From: Hemicentrotus pulcherrimus
Lineage: Eukaryota > Echinodermata > Echinoidea > Camarodonta > Strongylocentrotidae
Length of the DNA stretch: 13,234 bases
Reading direction: 5' to 3'
Assembly: GCA_003118195.1 (NCBI GenBank)
Contig: BEXV01000653.1
Location: 53,387-66,620 of the forward strand
The position numbers were made by a program, and so were the translations under genes. This document shows positions 1 through 8,393 of the stretch, piece by piece. A model generated the notes under the pieces. The model did not search any database and had not been told where the DNA came from. It saw only the letters and a program-made list of their open reading frames with translations. How positions within the stretch are numbered: position 1 is the first letter of the stretch; each line of letters opens with the position of its first letter.

Positions 1-30
1 GGGGGGGGGATAGTGGGTTGGTTTGCTTAC

Positions 31-81
31 AGATAGTCCCAGATGTTTAAGTCTAATCTAACAACCTTGCGATGAGTAAAC
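31..81 (-). CDS. possible short internal exon, unknown gene
   Basis: On the minus strand this 51-nt block is preceded by AG (complement of 82-83) and followed by a GTAAGC donor (complement of 25-30). One frame is open and reads FTHRKVVRLDLNIWDY, with one leading base and two trailing bases, so the exon would keep frame. The other two frames contain stops. The acceptor has a poor pyrimidine tract and the window ends just beyond, so partner exons are not visible. It lies downstream of the stop of gene model A and would belong to a different gene. No family is recognised and chance is a serious alternative. Confidence 0.15.
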
Positions 82-1782
82 CTGTACTACATCGAATAAT
101 TCGATCTAATAAATGTAAATAATGAGATAGCATGCAAAGCTATTAAATCAACATCATATCAAGGATTAGCGAAAAAATTTAACCACTCCATCATAGATCA
201 TTATTGATTTTTTTTCTTCTAATCATGGAAATTTAAGTTATCATCCTGTCCCCATGCTCGGAATTATTACCTTTGGTAATTTACAAATATTCATGATCAA
301 TTATAAAACAATCAGAAAGAGTATAGTATTTTTCAAGAGTACATGATCAATAAATATATAATTTACAAAATATACGATTCATCGATAATATACCAACCGT
401 AAACACACGCCATTTAGTCATACAAGAACAGAAATTGTCTTATCCAACTAACAATTGAATATCATGGCACTTGAATCATGTATGTCATATATCAATCTAT
501 TTAAATAGGTATATTAAAACACATAGCATCTCTAAAGCCAGCGAAAAAAACAAGCTAAAAATCACAGTATAGCTAGACAAATATGGCACATGTCTACTTG
601 GTACAATCAATAACTACGACGAATACAGATCAAATAGGAATATATGTTTCATTAAGGTATAGTGCATTGTTTGCATTGAGCTGGAGATCTAATTAGCTAT
701 GTCTAATTAATCAGGTAGGTATTGCTTGATAAATCGTTCGGTTGGCCAGATAGTTGGCTCTTTAATCTTACTATCAATATCCCCTCTGACAAATGTATGA
801 AAAACACCAAATGGAAATACCCATTCCCAGTACCTCTTTCAATCAGCATTCACATTATACGAATATGTTATCTTCTTGATAGTAGAATGGAAACATACTG
901 TAAATAGCGAATTAACTAAACAAAGATTTACAAGACTGGCTGAGAAAGGAATAACTGTCACTTTTGTTGATAAGGAGCAGAGATCATCACTGGTCGAATT
1001 GTTGGTACCACGATGTTTTAGAAAGAAAAAACAGTATCAGATCCCCAAACTTAAAATATTAAACATATAACACGTACTCGATACCAATAAGAACACTTAG
1101 AATTGCACAAAATAAATAATCAAAATTAAAAATAAGTATCACATTACCGTTCCATTGTTACTTTATATATATATGCCATTTAGAAGGAAAGAAATAAACA
1201 CAAGACGTTTAAAAGGGATTGCATTCGCTATTTAAAAATATTTTTGGAATAATAATGAAAAAATGTCACCTGGTATTTTCAGGTAAGGCAAAACACACAC
1301 ATTATAAATATAACGTTAAGGAGTTATGCCATGAAACTTAAACATCGTTTACATGATTAACCGCCTTAAAGCTAAAAGGACAAAATAAAACCATTGTACG
1401 TGCAAATGAATTACAAGTAGAGTTGTTCCTACTATTTAGGTTACCCGGTTATGTGTGGACGCTGCTTAGAGTGATGGAATAAAGCACTAAATATCATAAT
1501 TTTCTACAAAATTCTACGAGGAGTTGTAAATTGTCATCAGATTCGATGACTGACTGACTGACTGTAGTCAAACAACAGAGCTCTCATATAATACCATGTG
1601 AAAATAGAAAATAGTGATGTAACATGTAATCACTTTAATAAGAGAAGGTCTCACAAGATGACACAAGTCTTCATCTATAAAACGGAATGCTTAAGATTTC
1701 TCTTCAACCTCCTTGAAAAGCCATACTGTTTATAAGTCAAATCAATGAAAGAGAAAACATATTGAATTCTCCTTTATCGTTA
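82..1782. other. A+T-rich non-coding stretch
   Basis: I see no convincing gene here. Short open frames (722-907, 876-1070) lack splice context and read as random A+T-rich translation. A TATATATATAT run at 1164-1174 lies about 80 bases before an ATG at 1255, whose nine-codon frame ends at a strong CAG/GTAAGG donor (1282/1283). This could be a first exon, but its phase does not fit the next plus-strand exon found. The rest is unique-looking sequence. Confidence 0.5.
1547..1564. repeat. (TGAC)n microsatellite
   Basis: There are four and a half perfect copies of the tetranucleotide TGAC. It is short and isolated in non-coding sequence. Confidence 0.9.
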
Positions 1783-2080
1783 TTAAAAATCAAAGTCATC
1801 ATCGTCAAGATCCGAACCGTACGGTTGCATCGCTTCTTTTTCTTTATAGTCCTCTATCCGCGGTTCCGGTTTAAAGACTTCTTCTTCGGATCCGATTCTT
1901 GTGACACATCTCGAGAGCTGTTCAAGAATGATAGAAAGACGTCGGTCTAGCGCTTCTAGATGTTCCTCGATAATTACAGGCGCTAATCTGTCGGTTGCTA
2001 GCGAATCTCGCATAACGTCGCTTAAACGGTACCTGTCCGAAGCGAGAAGCTTTAAACGTTCATGCGTTGACTGCCGTAAT
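1783..2080 (-). CDS. gene model A, terminal coding exon, unrecognised acidic-tailed protein
   Basis: This minus-strand frame is open for about 99 codons and ends in TAA. It is locally richer in G+C and CpG than its surroundings, with a regular codon pattern, so I judge it coding. The exon is placed to start at 2080, after a pyrimidine-rich stretch ending in TTAG. That choice leaves one base, which completes the codon left open by the exon at 5021-4940. A second acceptor (CAG, start 2070) also exists but would not keep that frame. The product shows a long predicted helix, including EEHLEALDRRLSIILEQL, then a charged linker and a very acidic end, DLDDDDFDF. An unspliced reading would instead begin at ATG 2115 with a short hydrophobic run (NVLLFVFIWI) that I read as intron. 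No family recognised; a coiled-coil scaffold or subunit is only a guess. Confidence 0.5.
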
Positions 2081-2381
2081 CTAATCCATATAAATACAAA
2101 AAGAAGTACATTCATATCATCAAACAGTAAACCACAGTGCAATATCCGTTTGTGTTAAATAATACCATTAAAAGAGAATCTGCTTTCGTACTGGAATCAG
2201 AGACATTCTTCATCGATTACTGATGGCGCCAATATAACATTAATGTCTACGTCTTTGGGAAGTGCCTCAATACAAACATTGCATTCACCTGTAATGAATA
2301 ATTGTATTTCAATGGTCAGAATTGAAGATGCATACATTACATGTTATAAGTCAGGGCAAGCGATAACGTTTTTCGTACCAA

Positions 2382-2492
2382 CAGGTTTGAGTGCGTCGGT
2401 AGGAAATGTGTGCACAAGGTACCATTGAATGGTTTTAGACCAATTCAAAGGTACCAGTGCACACAATTCCACCGACCCACGAATTAAACCTG
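2382..2492. repeat. long imperfect hairpin (foldback)
   Basis: Two arms of roughly 52 bases (2382-2433 and 2439-2492) are inverted copies of each other with a loop of only about five bases. Shared words read towards the loop include CAGGTTT, GTCGGT, TGTGTGCAC and GGTACC. Mismatches and one- or two-base bulges are scattered along the stem. It lies in the intron of gene model A and has no coding capacity. A foldback transposon remnant or a small-RNA precursor are both possible; the sequence alone does not decide. Confidence 0.75.
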
Positions 2493-2564
2493 TGCAACAT
2501 CTGTTTTATAAAATGGGGCCCCCAAAATACAAAAATCTGATATTTTACAAATTTACCAGGTGCA

Positions 2565-2668
2565 TGGCAAATCATGCTTTCCGGTAATCACCGGACGCAT
2601 GATTTTGCCAAAGCCATGCATTCCGGTAATTACCGGAAAGCATGATTTCATGAAACTCATCATGAAAT
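2565..2668. repeat. cluster of three adjacent palindromes
   Basis: Three hairpins follow one another. The first pairs 2565-2585 with 2590-2610, with loop AATC. The second is centred on the perfect 18-bp palindrome TTCCGGTAATTACCGGAA (2621-2638) and extends weakly outward to GCAT. The third pairs ATTTCATGA (2645-2653) with TCATGAAAT (2660-2668). The first two share the CCGGTAAT core and the flanking GCATG and GATTT words, so they look like diverged copies of one palindromic unit. This is typical of miniature foldback elements, but no target duplication is visible. Confidence 0.75.
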
Positions 2669-2670
2669 TT

Positions 2671-2882
2671 AATTTTTTTTAAAAAAAAGGTCAGTGTGCA
2701 TTAAACTGTAAACTCTATTTTAAAAAAAAAAGTACAAAAAAAATAGAAAAAAAAATAAATAAAAGCATTATCAAAAAACAACTATTTGTCAAAAAAAAAA
2801 AAATCAAAAAAAATTATAGAAAAAAAATTAAAAAATTAAAAAAAAACTATTAGAATTAAAAAAAAAAAAAAAAAAAAAAAAA
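2671..2882. repeat. A-rich low-complexity tract
   Basis: About 200 bases made mostly of A runs separated by single T, G or C bases, ending in an uninterrupted run of about 22 A. It begins directly after the palindrome cluster. It may be the eroded tail of a retroposed sequence or slippage-expanded DNA; no retroposon body is recognisable upstream. Confidence 0.9.
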
Positions 2883-3203
2883 GAGGGAAATCGGTGGTAT
2901 CGATCCCCGATATCGGGTGCATCCAGTAAAAATAACTACATAGTAATTGACCAATCAGATTGCAGGGATTCTTCTACAAAACTTATAACAACTAGTGTAT
3001 GCAGTTCGCATTCTGACTATTGAAACACAGATGAATAAAATAATTCGTATCGAGGCATTTCACAAAGGCGTATGAATTAGATTTGGTAACATTATGAAAA
3101 TTATATATTTACTACAGTTCCCTCAAGGAGAAAGGTTTTGTAAAAGACATTGAGAGTTCTGACAATGTAATTGATTACATTCTTTTCCATATTGTACAGC
3201 ATA

Positions 3204-3263
3204 CATGATGACATAATACATGATGGCATAATACATGATGGCATAATACATGGTGGCATAATA
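3204..3263. repeat. 15-bp tandem repeat, four copies
   Basis: The unit CATGATGGCATAATA occurs four times in a row. The first copy has A for G in the middle and the fourth has G for A near its start; the two central copies are identical. Confidence 0.92.
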
Positions 3264-3435
3264 CATACCTACAACACTGAATAAGTGGTGCCAATATACT
3301 CAGTTCATCATGATGGTGCTTCCCGAACCTGTCATCACACACGAAAGAGTACATTTATGTTGATGTGAATATCAAGGCCGTGTTTGATTGGGTTTTCATA
3401 AACGTAATGATTTCGTACTTTTAAATTATCCCCAG

Positions 3436-3588
3436 GAGGAACATCATCTGAAGTTAAACGCTACCCTGAAAAAAGGCAATCTTATCATGAAGAGTGTTCC
3501 TTCCGGCTATGCAGTGTATTCAAGTGTTCTTGTAGAATGCCGCCACGGCAGTCTTAAGATTTCGATTAGGTCTCATCCAAATTCCAAA
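3436..3588 (+). CDS. coding-like exon, possible start of a ZP-type domain
   Basis: A good acceptor (pyrimidine-rich stretch ending CCCCAG at 3435) and a plausible donor (AAA/GTAAGG at 3588/3589) bound exactly 51 codons in an open frame. The codons show the purine-first, pyrimidine-last bias expected of coding DNA. The peptide has an N-A-T glycosylation sequon at residues 8-10, then VLVECRHGSLKISI at 31-44. A hydrophobic-Cys-x(4)-hydrophobic pattern like this opens ZP-N domains of secreted and egg-coat-type proteins. The match is by eye and covers one cysteine only. If the donor is not used, the frame runs to TAG at 3622 and an AATAAA follows near 3845, so it could be a terminal exon. It lies in the intron of gene model A on the opposite strand. 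No partner exon with matching phase was found. Confidence 0.4.
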
Positions 3589-3624
3589 GTAAGGTCATTG
3601 GAATCGAAAAAGTGCTCTTTTTAG

Positions 3625-4939
3625 GATTGCATGGCAACAATACAGTGATTGTTACAAGAAGTATCAGGACTACATAAAATAGATCTGTATTAATGCTTTA
3701 TAAAACATTAACAACAACAAAAGAACACCAAGAAGGGAAGATTGTTGGTTATATAAATTGAATTTCTGGTTATCTTTAAATCAATTAATTTTACAAGCTA
3801 CTTCGGTGTAGGAAAGATATTTCAAGAAAATTATGTTGACGAATGAATAAAGAGTGTGTTTTTACATTTCAGAAGCTTCTATTCATGTGTCCTATGCAAA
3901 AATGAAGAAAGCACAAATAAGATTATGCTAAGCCTGCTGTTGAACTACGGCAGGTTTAAAGTGATTTCTTTGTGGAATTACTCCTTTGTATACATGCTGT
4001 ATTTGCACAGGTCTTGCAGAATAACGTTAAAAATGTCGGAGGTTTCTTCAACACTGACTATTGAATGATTACATCAGTGAAAAATGAAGTTAACCCTACT
4101 CATCATGACAATAAAAACAACTTCTTAACAGCAATTAATGAAATAAAGGAAACAAAGTTTATCTAAATGTTGGAAATTAATATTTACATCCTAGGATTTA
4201 TTGCCCCATTTCTTGGAGAAAAAAAAACCTATATTCTAGCTAATTATATTTATAGATACATGTATCTTGCAATCCATCAACTAATTAAATCAACCTCAGT
4301 TGTCATGATGACAAACCGCTTTTCGGACTTCCAAAAGAATACGGACGATACCAGATATTCTACTTCATGAAACTCGAATTATATTCTTATTAAGTATTAC
4401 TTAGTCACCGTACTTGTAATCAACAATTTACAACCTAATTCATTTCTTACCTTTCCCGTCTTTTTGTTAATACTTGTAATTACTTTTGTGCAAGTTCAAG
4501 TTCAAGTTCAAGTTGACATTTATTTGACTCCTTAATAATACAATTATTTTGGAATTGATAGAGCGGATCATGAAATAACAACGTGTGAATGACACAACTC
4601 ATGAGAGCAAAATCCTTATCGGTGCTCCCACCAAAAAATTAGCGTTGCAGTATATTGATTGCATCATTATTCTTCTATTCTTCTGTATGTTTTACGCATG
4701 CAAACAAAATAAATTGAATATAAAAAACTGAATGGAAAGTAACTTCCAATAACTTCCAACCCAATGAATATTATGATCATAACGCGCGATCTCTGAACTT
4801 GAAATTTTAAAAGAAACTGAACAATATTTCAGACGACAATGGCATTGTTCATCATGACTTCATCAATAGACCCTCCCACCCTTATTTTTTATCGTGAGTT
4901 TCTATATTGCAATTCAACAATAGCAAATGTTGTACTTAC
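3625..4939. other. intronic/intergenic stretch with one weak ORF
   Basis: This A+T-rich sequence sits within the proposed intron of gene model A. A well-formed acceptor (pyrimidine-rich, ending TTTCAG at 3872) opens a 65-codon plus-strand frame to 4068 containing CVLCKNEE, but the later part reads as random and no donor is good. A minus-strand GGTAAG donor sits near 4449 without a credible exon. I see nothing else coding. Confidence 0.4.
4491..4514. repeat. (CAAGTT)4 hexamer repeat
   Basis: Four perfect tandem copies of CAAGTT occur in non-coding A+T-rich DNA. Confidence 0.92.
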
Positions 4940-5021
4940 GCTCTACCATGATCGAGATGAATAGGGAAGGTAAAGTTTCCGAAGGCTTCAAATGTCTCGT
5001 AGTGATGTCTGTCCATATTAC
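4940..5021 (-). CDS. gene model A, upstream coding exon
   Basis: On the minus strand this 82-nt block has textbook borders. The acceptor is pyrimidine-rich and ends AATGCAG (AG at 5023-5022); the donor is GTAAGTAC (complement of 4932-4939). One frame reads [19 protein letters not shown], then IHLDHGR. It has two leading bases and two trailing bases, and the trailing GC joins the A at 2080 to make an Ala codon. The ATG at the second codon could be the start, which would make the upstream sequence a 5' UTR exon and the product about 124 residues (25 here, one split codon, 98 in the next exon). The peptide is rich in His and aromatic residues and contains an N-F-T sequon. Another frame is also open but looks less coding-like. 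Family not recognised. Confidence 0.45.
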
Positions 5022-5690
5022 CTGCATTAACAAGAAAATGATGAACAATTTTGAGCAACTCATTACAAGTAAACCAGATACACAAACATTATACCAATCG
5101 TGGTACGGGGGACAAAATCTATACGGATGGATGGGGGAAAACTTTTCCTTTTCATCTATAATGAGTGTTGCTTGTCATAGTATGACACTGTTTCAATTTT
5201 GCAATAGCTCAAAATGGTCATAACTGGATATAATAAACTTTTCTATAGCAGCATATATGCAATAAATAAAGTTAACACAAATACCATGCGTACATTTCCT
5301 GCTGCATATTTTTTTTAAACGTTGTCTTCAAATTATAAATTATTTCTCGCTCGCTGTAAAAAGGGTATTTCAAACATGTCGTTCGAACACACACAAGCAA
5401 TTTGGACGCAATTTTGTCGTTATGAAATGTCGAAAACATGACGTAGTTAGCTAATCAGGAAAGTCGAAACAGCGACGACTGGAATATGCGAGATATCTTT
5501 CTGAACGGTGATTTTAAAAATTGTGTCATGCGAAATACATTATTTCTAATGATCAAATCAATTTTTTAATTGAAACGTTGGCTGTTATTTCAAGTGTTGC
5601 CTTCGGAACATCTTCCAATGAGCTAATATCTATAGCAGGTGCCTATCTATCTGTCATAAGAGGTCAACACAACAATTAACTTGTTTACAG
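5022..5690. other. no confident gene
   Basis: Upstream flank or intron of gene model A on the minus strand, and upstream of the exon at 5691 on the plus strand. The plus-strand open frame that continues to 5223 is the antisense side of the model A exon plus random sequence. No promoter or repeat stands out. Confidence 0.4.
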
Positions 5691-5896
5691 TTACGTTTAA
5701 AACCAATAGTGTATCGTCTACTACTCTACCGATAATGTTCCGCTTGCGTGACGACAAAGCAAGTTCACGTCAACAAGCTCTTTATAATTATTTTCTACCA
5801 GTAATTAAAAAATCATCTAAAAATAGCAAGCTTATAAGTGGAAGAATATTGTGCAAAGCGATCCAATACATCATGCAGATGCAGGGAGATTTGTAA
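5691..5896 (+). CDS. coding-like terminal exon with a helix-loop-helix-like segment
   Basis: The acceptor TTGTTTACAG ends at 5690. Two bases complete a codon begun in an unseen exon, then 67 codons run to TAA at 5894-5896. Residues 26-38 (SRQQALYNYFLPVI region) could form helix 1, 39-48 a Lys/Ser-rich loop, and 49-64 (ISGRILCKAIQYIMQMQ) a second helix. The pattern I-L-x-K-A-I-x-Y-I resembles helix 2 of bHLH transcription factors of the Max, Myc, USF and SREBP type. A clear DNA-binding basic region is missing; only R17, R19, K22 and R26 precede helix 1. The rest may lie in an earlier exon, the protein may be a non-DNA-binding HLH, or the likeness may be chance. The minus strand also holds a shorter open, coding-like frame at 5737-5785, so strand is not fully settled. 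Confidence 0.4.
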
Positions 5897-5942
5897 ACAA
5901 CTCCTTCTCTCTATATTTATCACATGATTTACCAAACACTTA

Positions 5943-5948
5943 TTTATT
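5943..5948 (-). terminator. polyA signal AATAAA for gene model B
   Basis: AATAAA on the minus strand lies about 45 bases beyond the stop codon at 5992-5994. This is good spacing for a short 3' UTR. Confidence 0.4.
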
Positions 5949-5991
5949 GCTCTTCAATTCAGGCTTATTCAAGGGCATTCACCCCCCCCCT

Positions 5992-6166
5992 CTATGCTGT
6001 CCGCATGGCTGCTAATAACCGGTCCCTTTTTAGTATAAATTCAACAAGTCTTTCAATGATATGAAAGATGTTAATTTGTTCTTTAAATGACAGTTTTGTT
6101 TCGTCTACATTTAGTGTCATGCAGCAGAATTCTAGTCTAAGCACGAGTCGTGCAAACGGACCTCTT
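5992..6166 (-). CDS. gene model B, terminal coding exon, unrecognised protein
   Basis: The minus-strand acceptor is pyrimidine-rich and ends TTTCGTCAG (AG at 6168-6167). One base completes a split codon, then 57 codons run to TAG. The peptide starts RGPFARLVLRLEFCC and continues into a likely amphipathic helix, INIFHIIERLVEFILKRDRL. The codon pattern looks coding and a canonical AATAAA follows, so a true last exon is plausible. The block 8256-8187 on the same strand ends in the two bases this exon needs, forming a Lys codon, and could be the preceding exon across an intron of about 2 kb that includes two of the three GA tracts. A run of ten C (G on the minus strand) begins within four bases after the stop. 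No family is recognised. Confidence 0.45.
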
Positions 6167-6780
6167 CTGACGAAATGTGGCAAATAATCAAGAAGAATGT
6201 AGATATCTCTTTTACAAACTAAACGTTTATAATTATACGAAGAAGAAGGACATTCACATGTATTCCTTTAATTAAATCAGAAGAGCGCATGTTAGATCTC
6301 CACCTCACAGTAGTTTTCGATTTTCTCACATCCTACCAAATCGCTACTGCAATAGTTCATAGTAGCAAAACAATATGATTTTGTTTAGTACTTATAATTA
6401 TAAAAGGAATGTAGATGAACAAAATCGAACTACTGCTCATGTTAGTACGGAGCCCCTAATGTGGCACAAATGACGTCAGATTAAAACAAAAAATAATCTC
6501 ATTCCCCGCGATAGTACATTTTCTACATTTTTAAATTCTATTCTTCAATAAACGCAAGTCGAACTCAACTATCCTTGTATGAAGACTTTTATTCGATCTT
6601 AATTGCTTTTAACTTCGGCACAATAACATAAGATCCGTATATACTTACAACTGCATTTATAAACTTCAAACTACCACAAGCTCCCACGTTTCATAACACG
6701 TGCACAGGTGCACTATAACCATTGTCAAAATACAGAATTGTATCAAAATCAATTCATATAAACATAGATACAAAATATTA
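6167..6780. other. non-coding, with one CRE-like site
   Basis: No coding frame with splice support is seen. A GTAAGT donor on the minus strand near 6652 is preceded by frames that all contain stops. The only notable short motif is the CRE palindrome listed separately. Confidence 0.4.
6471..6478. promoter_or_regulatory. CRE palindrome TGACGTCA
   Basis: A perfect full CRE, the binding site of CREB/ATF bZIP factors, lies about 300 bases upstream, on the minus strand, of the gene B terminal exon. One 8-bp match in 13 kb has little weight, and no adjacent start site is visible. Confidence 0.25.
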
Positions 6781-6916
6781 GAGTGGAAAGAAGACGGAGA
6801 AAAAGAGGGAGAGGACGAGAGGGAGAGGGGAGGGATACAGACAGACAGATAACGAGCAAGAGAGAGAGAGAGAGAGAGAGGGTAAGAGAGAGAAAGAGAG
6901 AGAAAGAGAGAGAGGG
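6781..6916. repeat. (GA)n purine tract 1
   Basis: Imperfect GA/GGA repeat with purines almost throughout on the + strand. Its longest pure AG dinucleotide run is about 6859-6881. The open frames across it (PLSLSLS or RERERER) are translations of the repeat, not genes. Confidence 0.95.
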
Positions 6917-7446
6917 TATTATTGTCCCCCTCTCTTTGCAATTAGAGTTAACCATCTTAGGGTCATTTGGCAATCAAACTAATATTGCAGTTGGTCCATT
7001 TCCAGTCTACTTGTTACGCGTTGCGTAATATACAGTCCTTTATAAACACTAATTATTCAATACGTGCCTTTGTCATGCACAATACATTTAATTTCGTGTT
7101 CTAATAGTTTCAGTATAATTACTAAAGATATATCATGTCCTCTGAATAATCCTTTGCATTCAGTGTGCTAGACTGGAAAGTAATAAAGTCTGACTTTTCA
7201 GTCTGGTCGTTTTTAAGGCAAGAACGTGCCGGAATGCTGCATGCTAAATCTTAAACCTAGAATAGAAAAATTCGACATGCTGGAATAATAATCAAAACCA
7301 CGTTCAAGCTTTGCTCTGATTTAACAATTAAGTGGTGATAATACATAACTGAAATCTATTATACAGTGGGAGAATCTATTTATACATAGCCACAGACATC
7401 CTGTTTGAAAAAAAGAGAAGGTACTTAAAAAATATTTATAAAACAC
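6917..7446. other. no confident gene
   Basis: Unique-looking A+T-rich DNA between two GA tracts. Well-formed acceptors occur on the plus strand (AATTAG at about 6950, TTTTCAG at about 7201) and on the minus strand (TTTCAAACAG at about 7403). Each opens only a short frame of doubtful coding quality and is left uncalled. Confidence 0.4.
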
Positions 7447-7675
7447 ACTGATGGAAGGAAGGAGGAAGATGGAAAGGGAGTAGGAGACGAGCAAGTATAA
7501 GAGAAAGAGAGAGAGAGATAGAGAAAGAGAGAAAGAGCAAGATGGGGGAAACAGAAAGATTGACAGGGATAAAGGGACAGAGAGACAGAGGCAGAGACGG
7601 AGGGAGAGAGAGAGAGAGAGAGAGAGAGACAAAGACAGATACAGAGAGTGGAGGGAAATAAATAACATGAAGAGA
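7447..7675. repeat. (GA)n purine tract 2
   Basis: The longest of the three tracts: GA, GGA and GACA variants with purines on the + strand and a pure GA run at about 7603-7629. The serine/leucine-rich frames on the minus strand are repeat translations. Confidence 0.95.
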
Positions 7676-8186
7676 GAGGAGTAAATAAACATTCTCTCAA
7701 TCAGTCAACTAAAACAAATTAAATACAGAATTAAAGAATGCTACATGTGAGTATGTAGCTCGCACAGGGTCAATACACTGAGAAGTGATTTTTCTTGAGA
7801 CATACCAAACAGACACGACAATCTCCTTGAACAGTTTCCTGTCTTGAGGGAGCTCTTCAAACGCTCTTTATTCATAAAGAACGTTAAATAATTTATGCAA
7901 TGAGGCGTCTATGCATAGTTTCAACAAATTTGAGTCCAAAGCCATTTTCAGACACAAACCAAAATAAGCAAAAGAAGAAGAAAAAAATCAGTGTCAGTGA
8001 CAGTTCTTACATGGTCACTTGTGGCGGAAGCACACAACATTCCATTATGATCAAACAAAACGCCTCGCGCGGGAACGTTATGACTAGATCAAATTAATTA
8101 AAGATCAAAATAATGAATGAATTAACTCGCAAGTCATTATCGGTCATAATCTCATAGCTGGTAAGACACATCAAAAACATCCTCAC
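7676..8186. other. no confident gene; possible first exon near 8011-8045
   Basis: On the minus strand an ATG at 8045 with A at -3 opens 11 codons (MECCVLPPQVT) to a GTAAGAAC donor after 8011. A CpG-rich patch (CGCGCGGG on the minus strand) lies just upstream. Its phase would also fit the gene B terminal exon. It is too short to call. Confidence 0.2.
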
Positions 8187-8256
8187 TTGTTATGTACAGC
8201 TCTTTCACGTCTATAGGTTAACGACCTGTCTTGATATAGTAATTGATAATTAGTCA
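8187..8256 (-). CDS. possible internal exon of gene model B
   Basis: A 70-nt minus-strand block lies between an acceptor ending GAGCAG and a GTGAGG donor. The open frame reads TNYQLLYQDRSLTYRRERAV and then HN, with two bases left over. Those bases fit the one-base start of the exon at 6166-5992, giving a continuous peptide across the junction. A shorter alternative starts at 8225 after CAAGACAG, in the same frame. Phase fit alone has a one-in-three chance of being accidental and the acceptor is only moderate. Confidence 0.25.
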
Positions 8257-8393
8257 CTGCTCAGTAATCCCATAAATGGCCTCAAGAAACATGTGTTATC
8301 ACATTTACAAATAAATGTATTAAAAAAACATGTCTGTTAAAAAGTGACGAGTCTCTGAATGACACATTCAAGTTGTATGTGTTGAAAAATCCG

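Noticed and set aside
1..9. G9 at the start and T18 at the end of the window as possible telomere or vector sequence
   Set aside because: No telomeric hexamer repeat or vector-like sequence is present; they are simple homopolymers at the edges.
1762..2158. Plus-strand frames opposite gene model A
   Set aside because: They are antisense shadows of the minus-strand exon, which has the better codon pattern and border signals.
2243..2428. 61-codon plus-strand frame
   Set aside because: It runs into the hairpin arm, has no acceptor, and reads as random sequence.
2885..2925. tRNA T-arm-like words (GGTATCGATCCCC) after the A-rich tract, suggesting a tRNA gene or SINE
   Set aside because: The stem pairing fails around the loop, and no A-box, D-arm or anticodon stem is present. 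A TATCGAT/ATATCGGG palindrome explains the likeness.
3436..3560. Cysteine-rich small-peptide reading of the exon in another frame, joined in phase to the possible first exon at 1255
   Set aside because: The phase-0 frame has much stronger codon bias over the whole exon; the alternative rests on a 2.1-kb junction with no other support.
4167..4370. 67-codon plus-strand frame
   Set aside because: Its composition is that of random A+T-rich DNA (many Ile, Tyr, Asn), with no splice signals.
6666..6973. Ser/Leu-rich open frames on the minus strand and an Arg/Glu-rich frame on the plus strand
   Set aside because: They are translations of the (GA)n tract in different frames; repeats of AG dinucleotides contain no stop codons.
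7321..7700. Open frames of 91 and 123 codons on the minus strand
   Set aside because: Most of their length is the second GA tract; the tail after a good acceptor near 7403 (CLWLCINRFSHC onward) is short and not convincingly coding.
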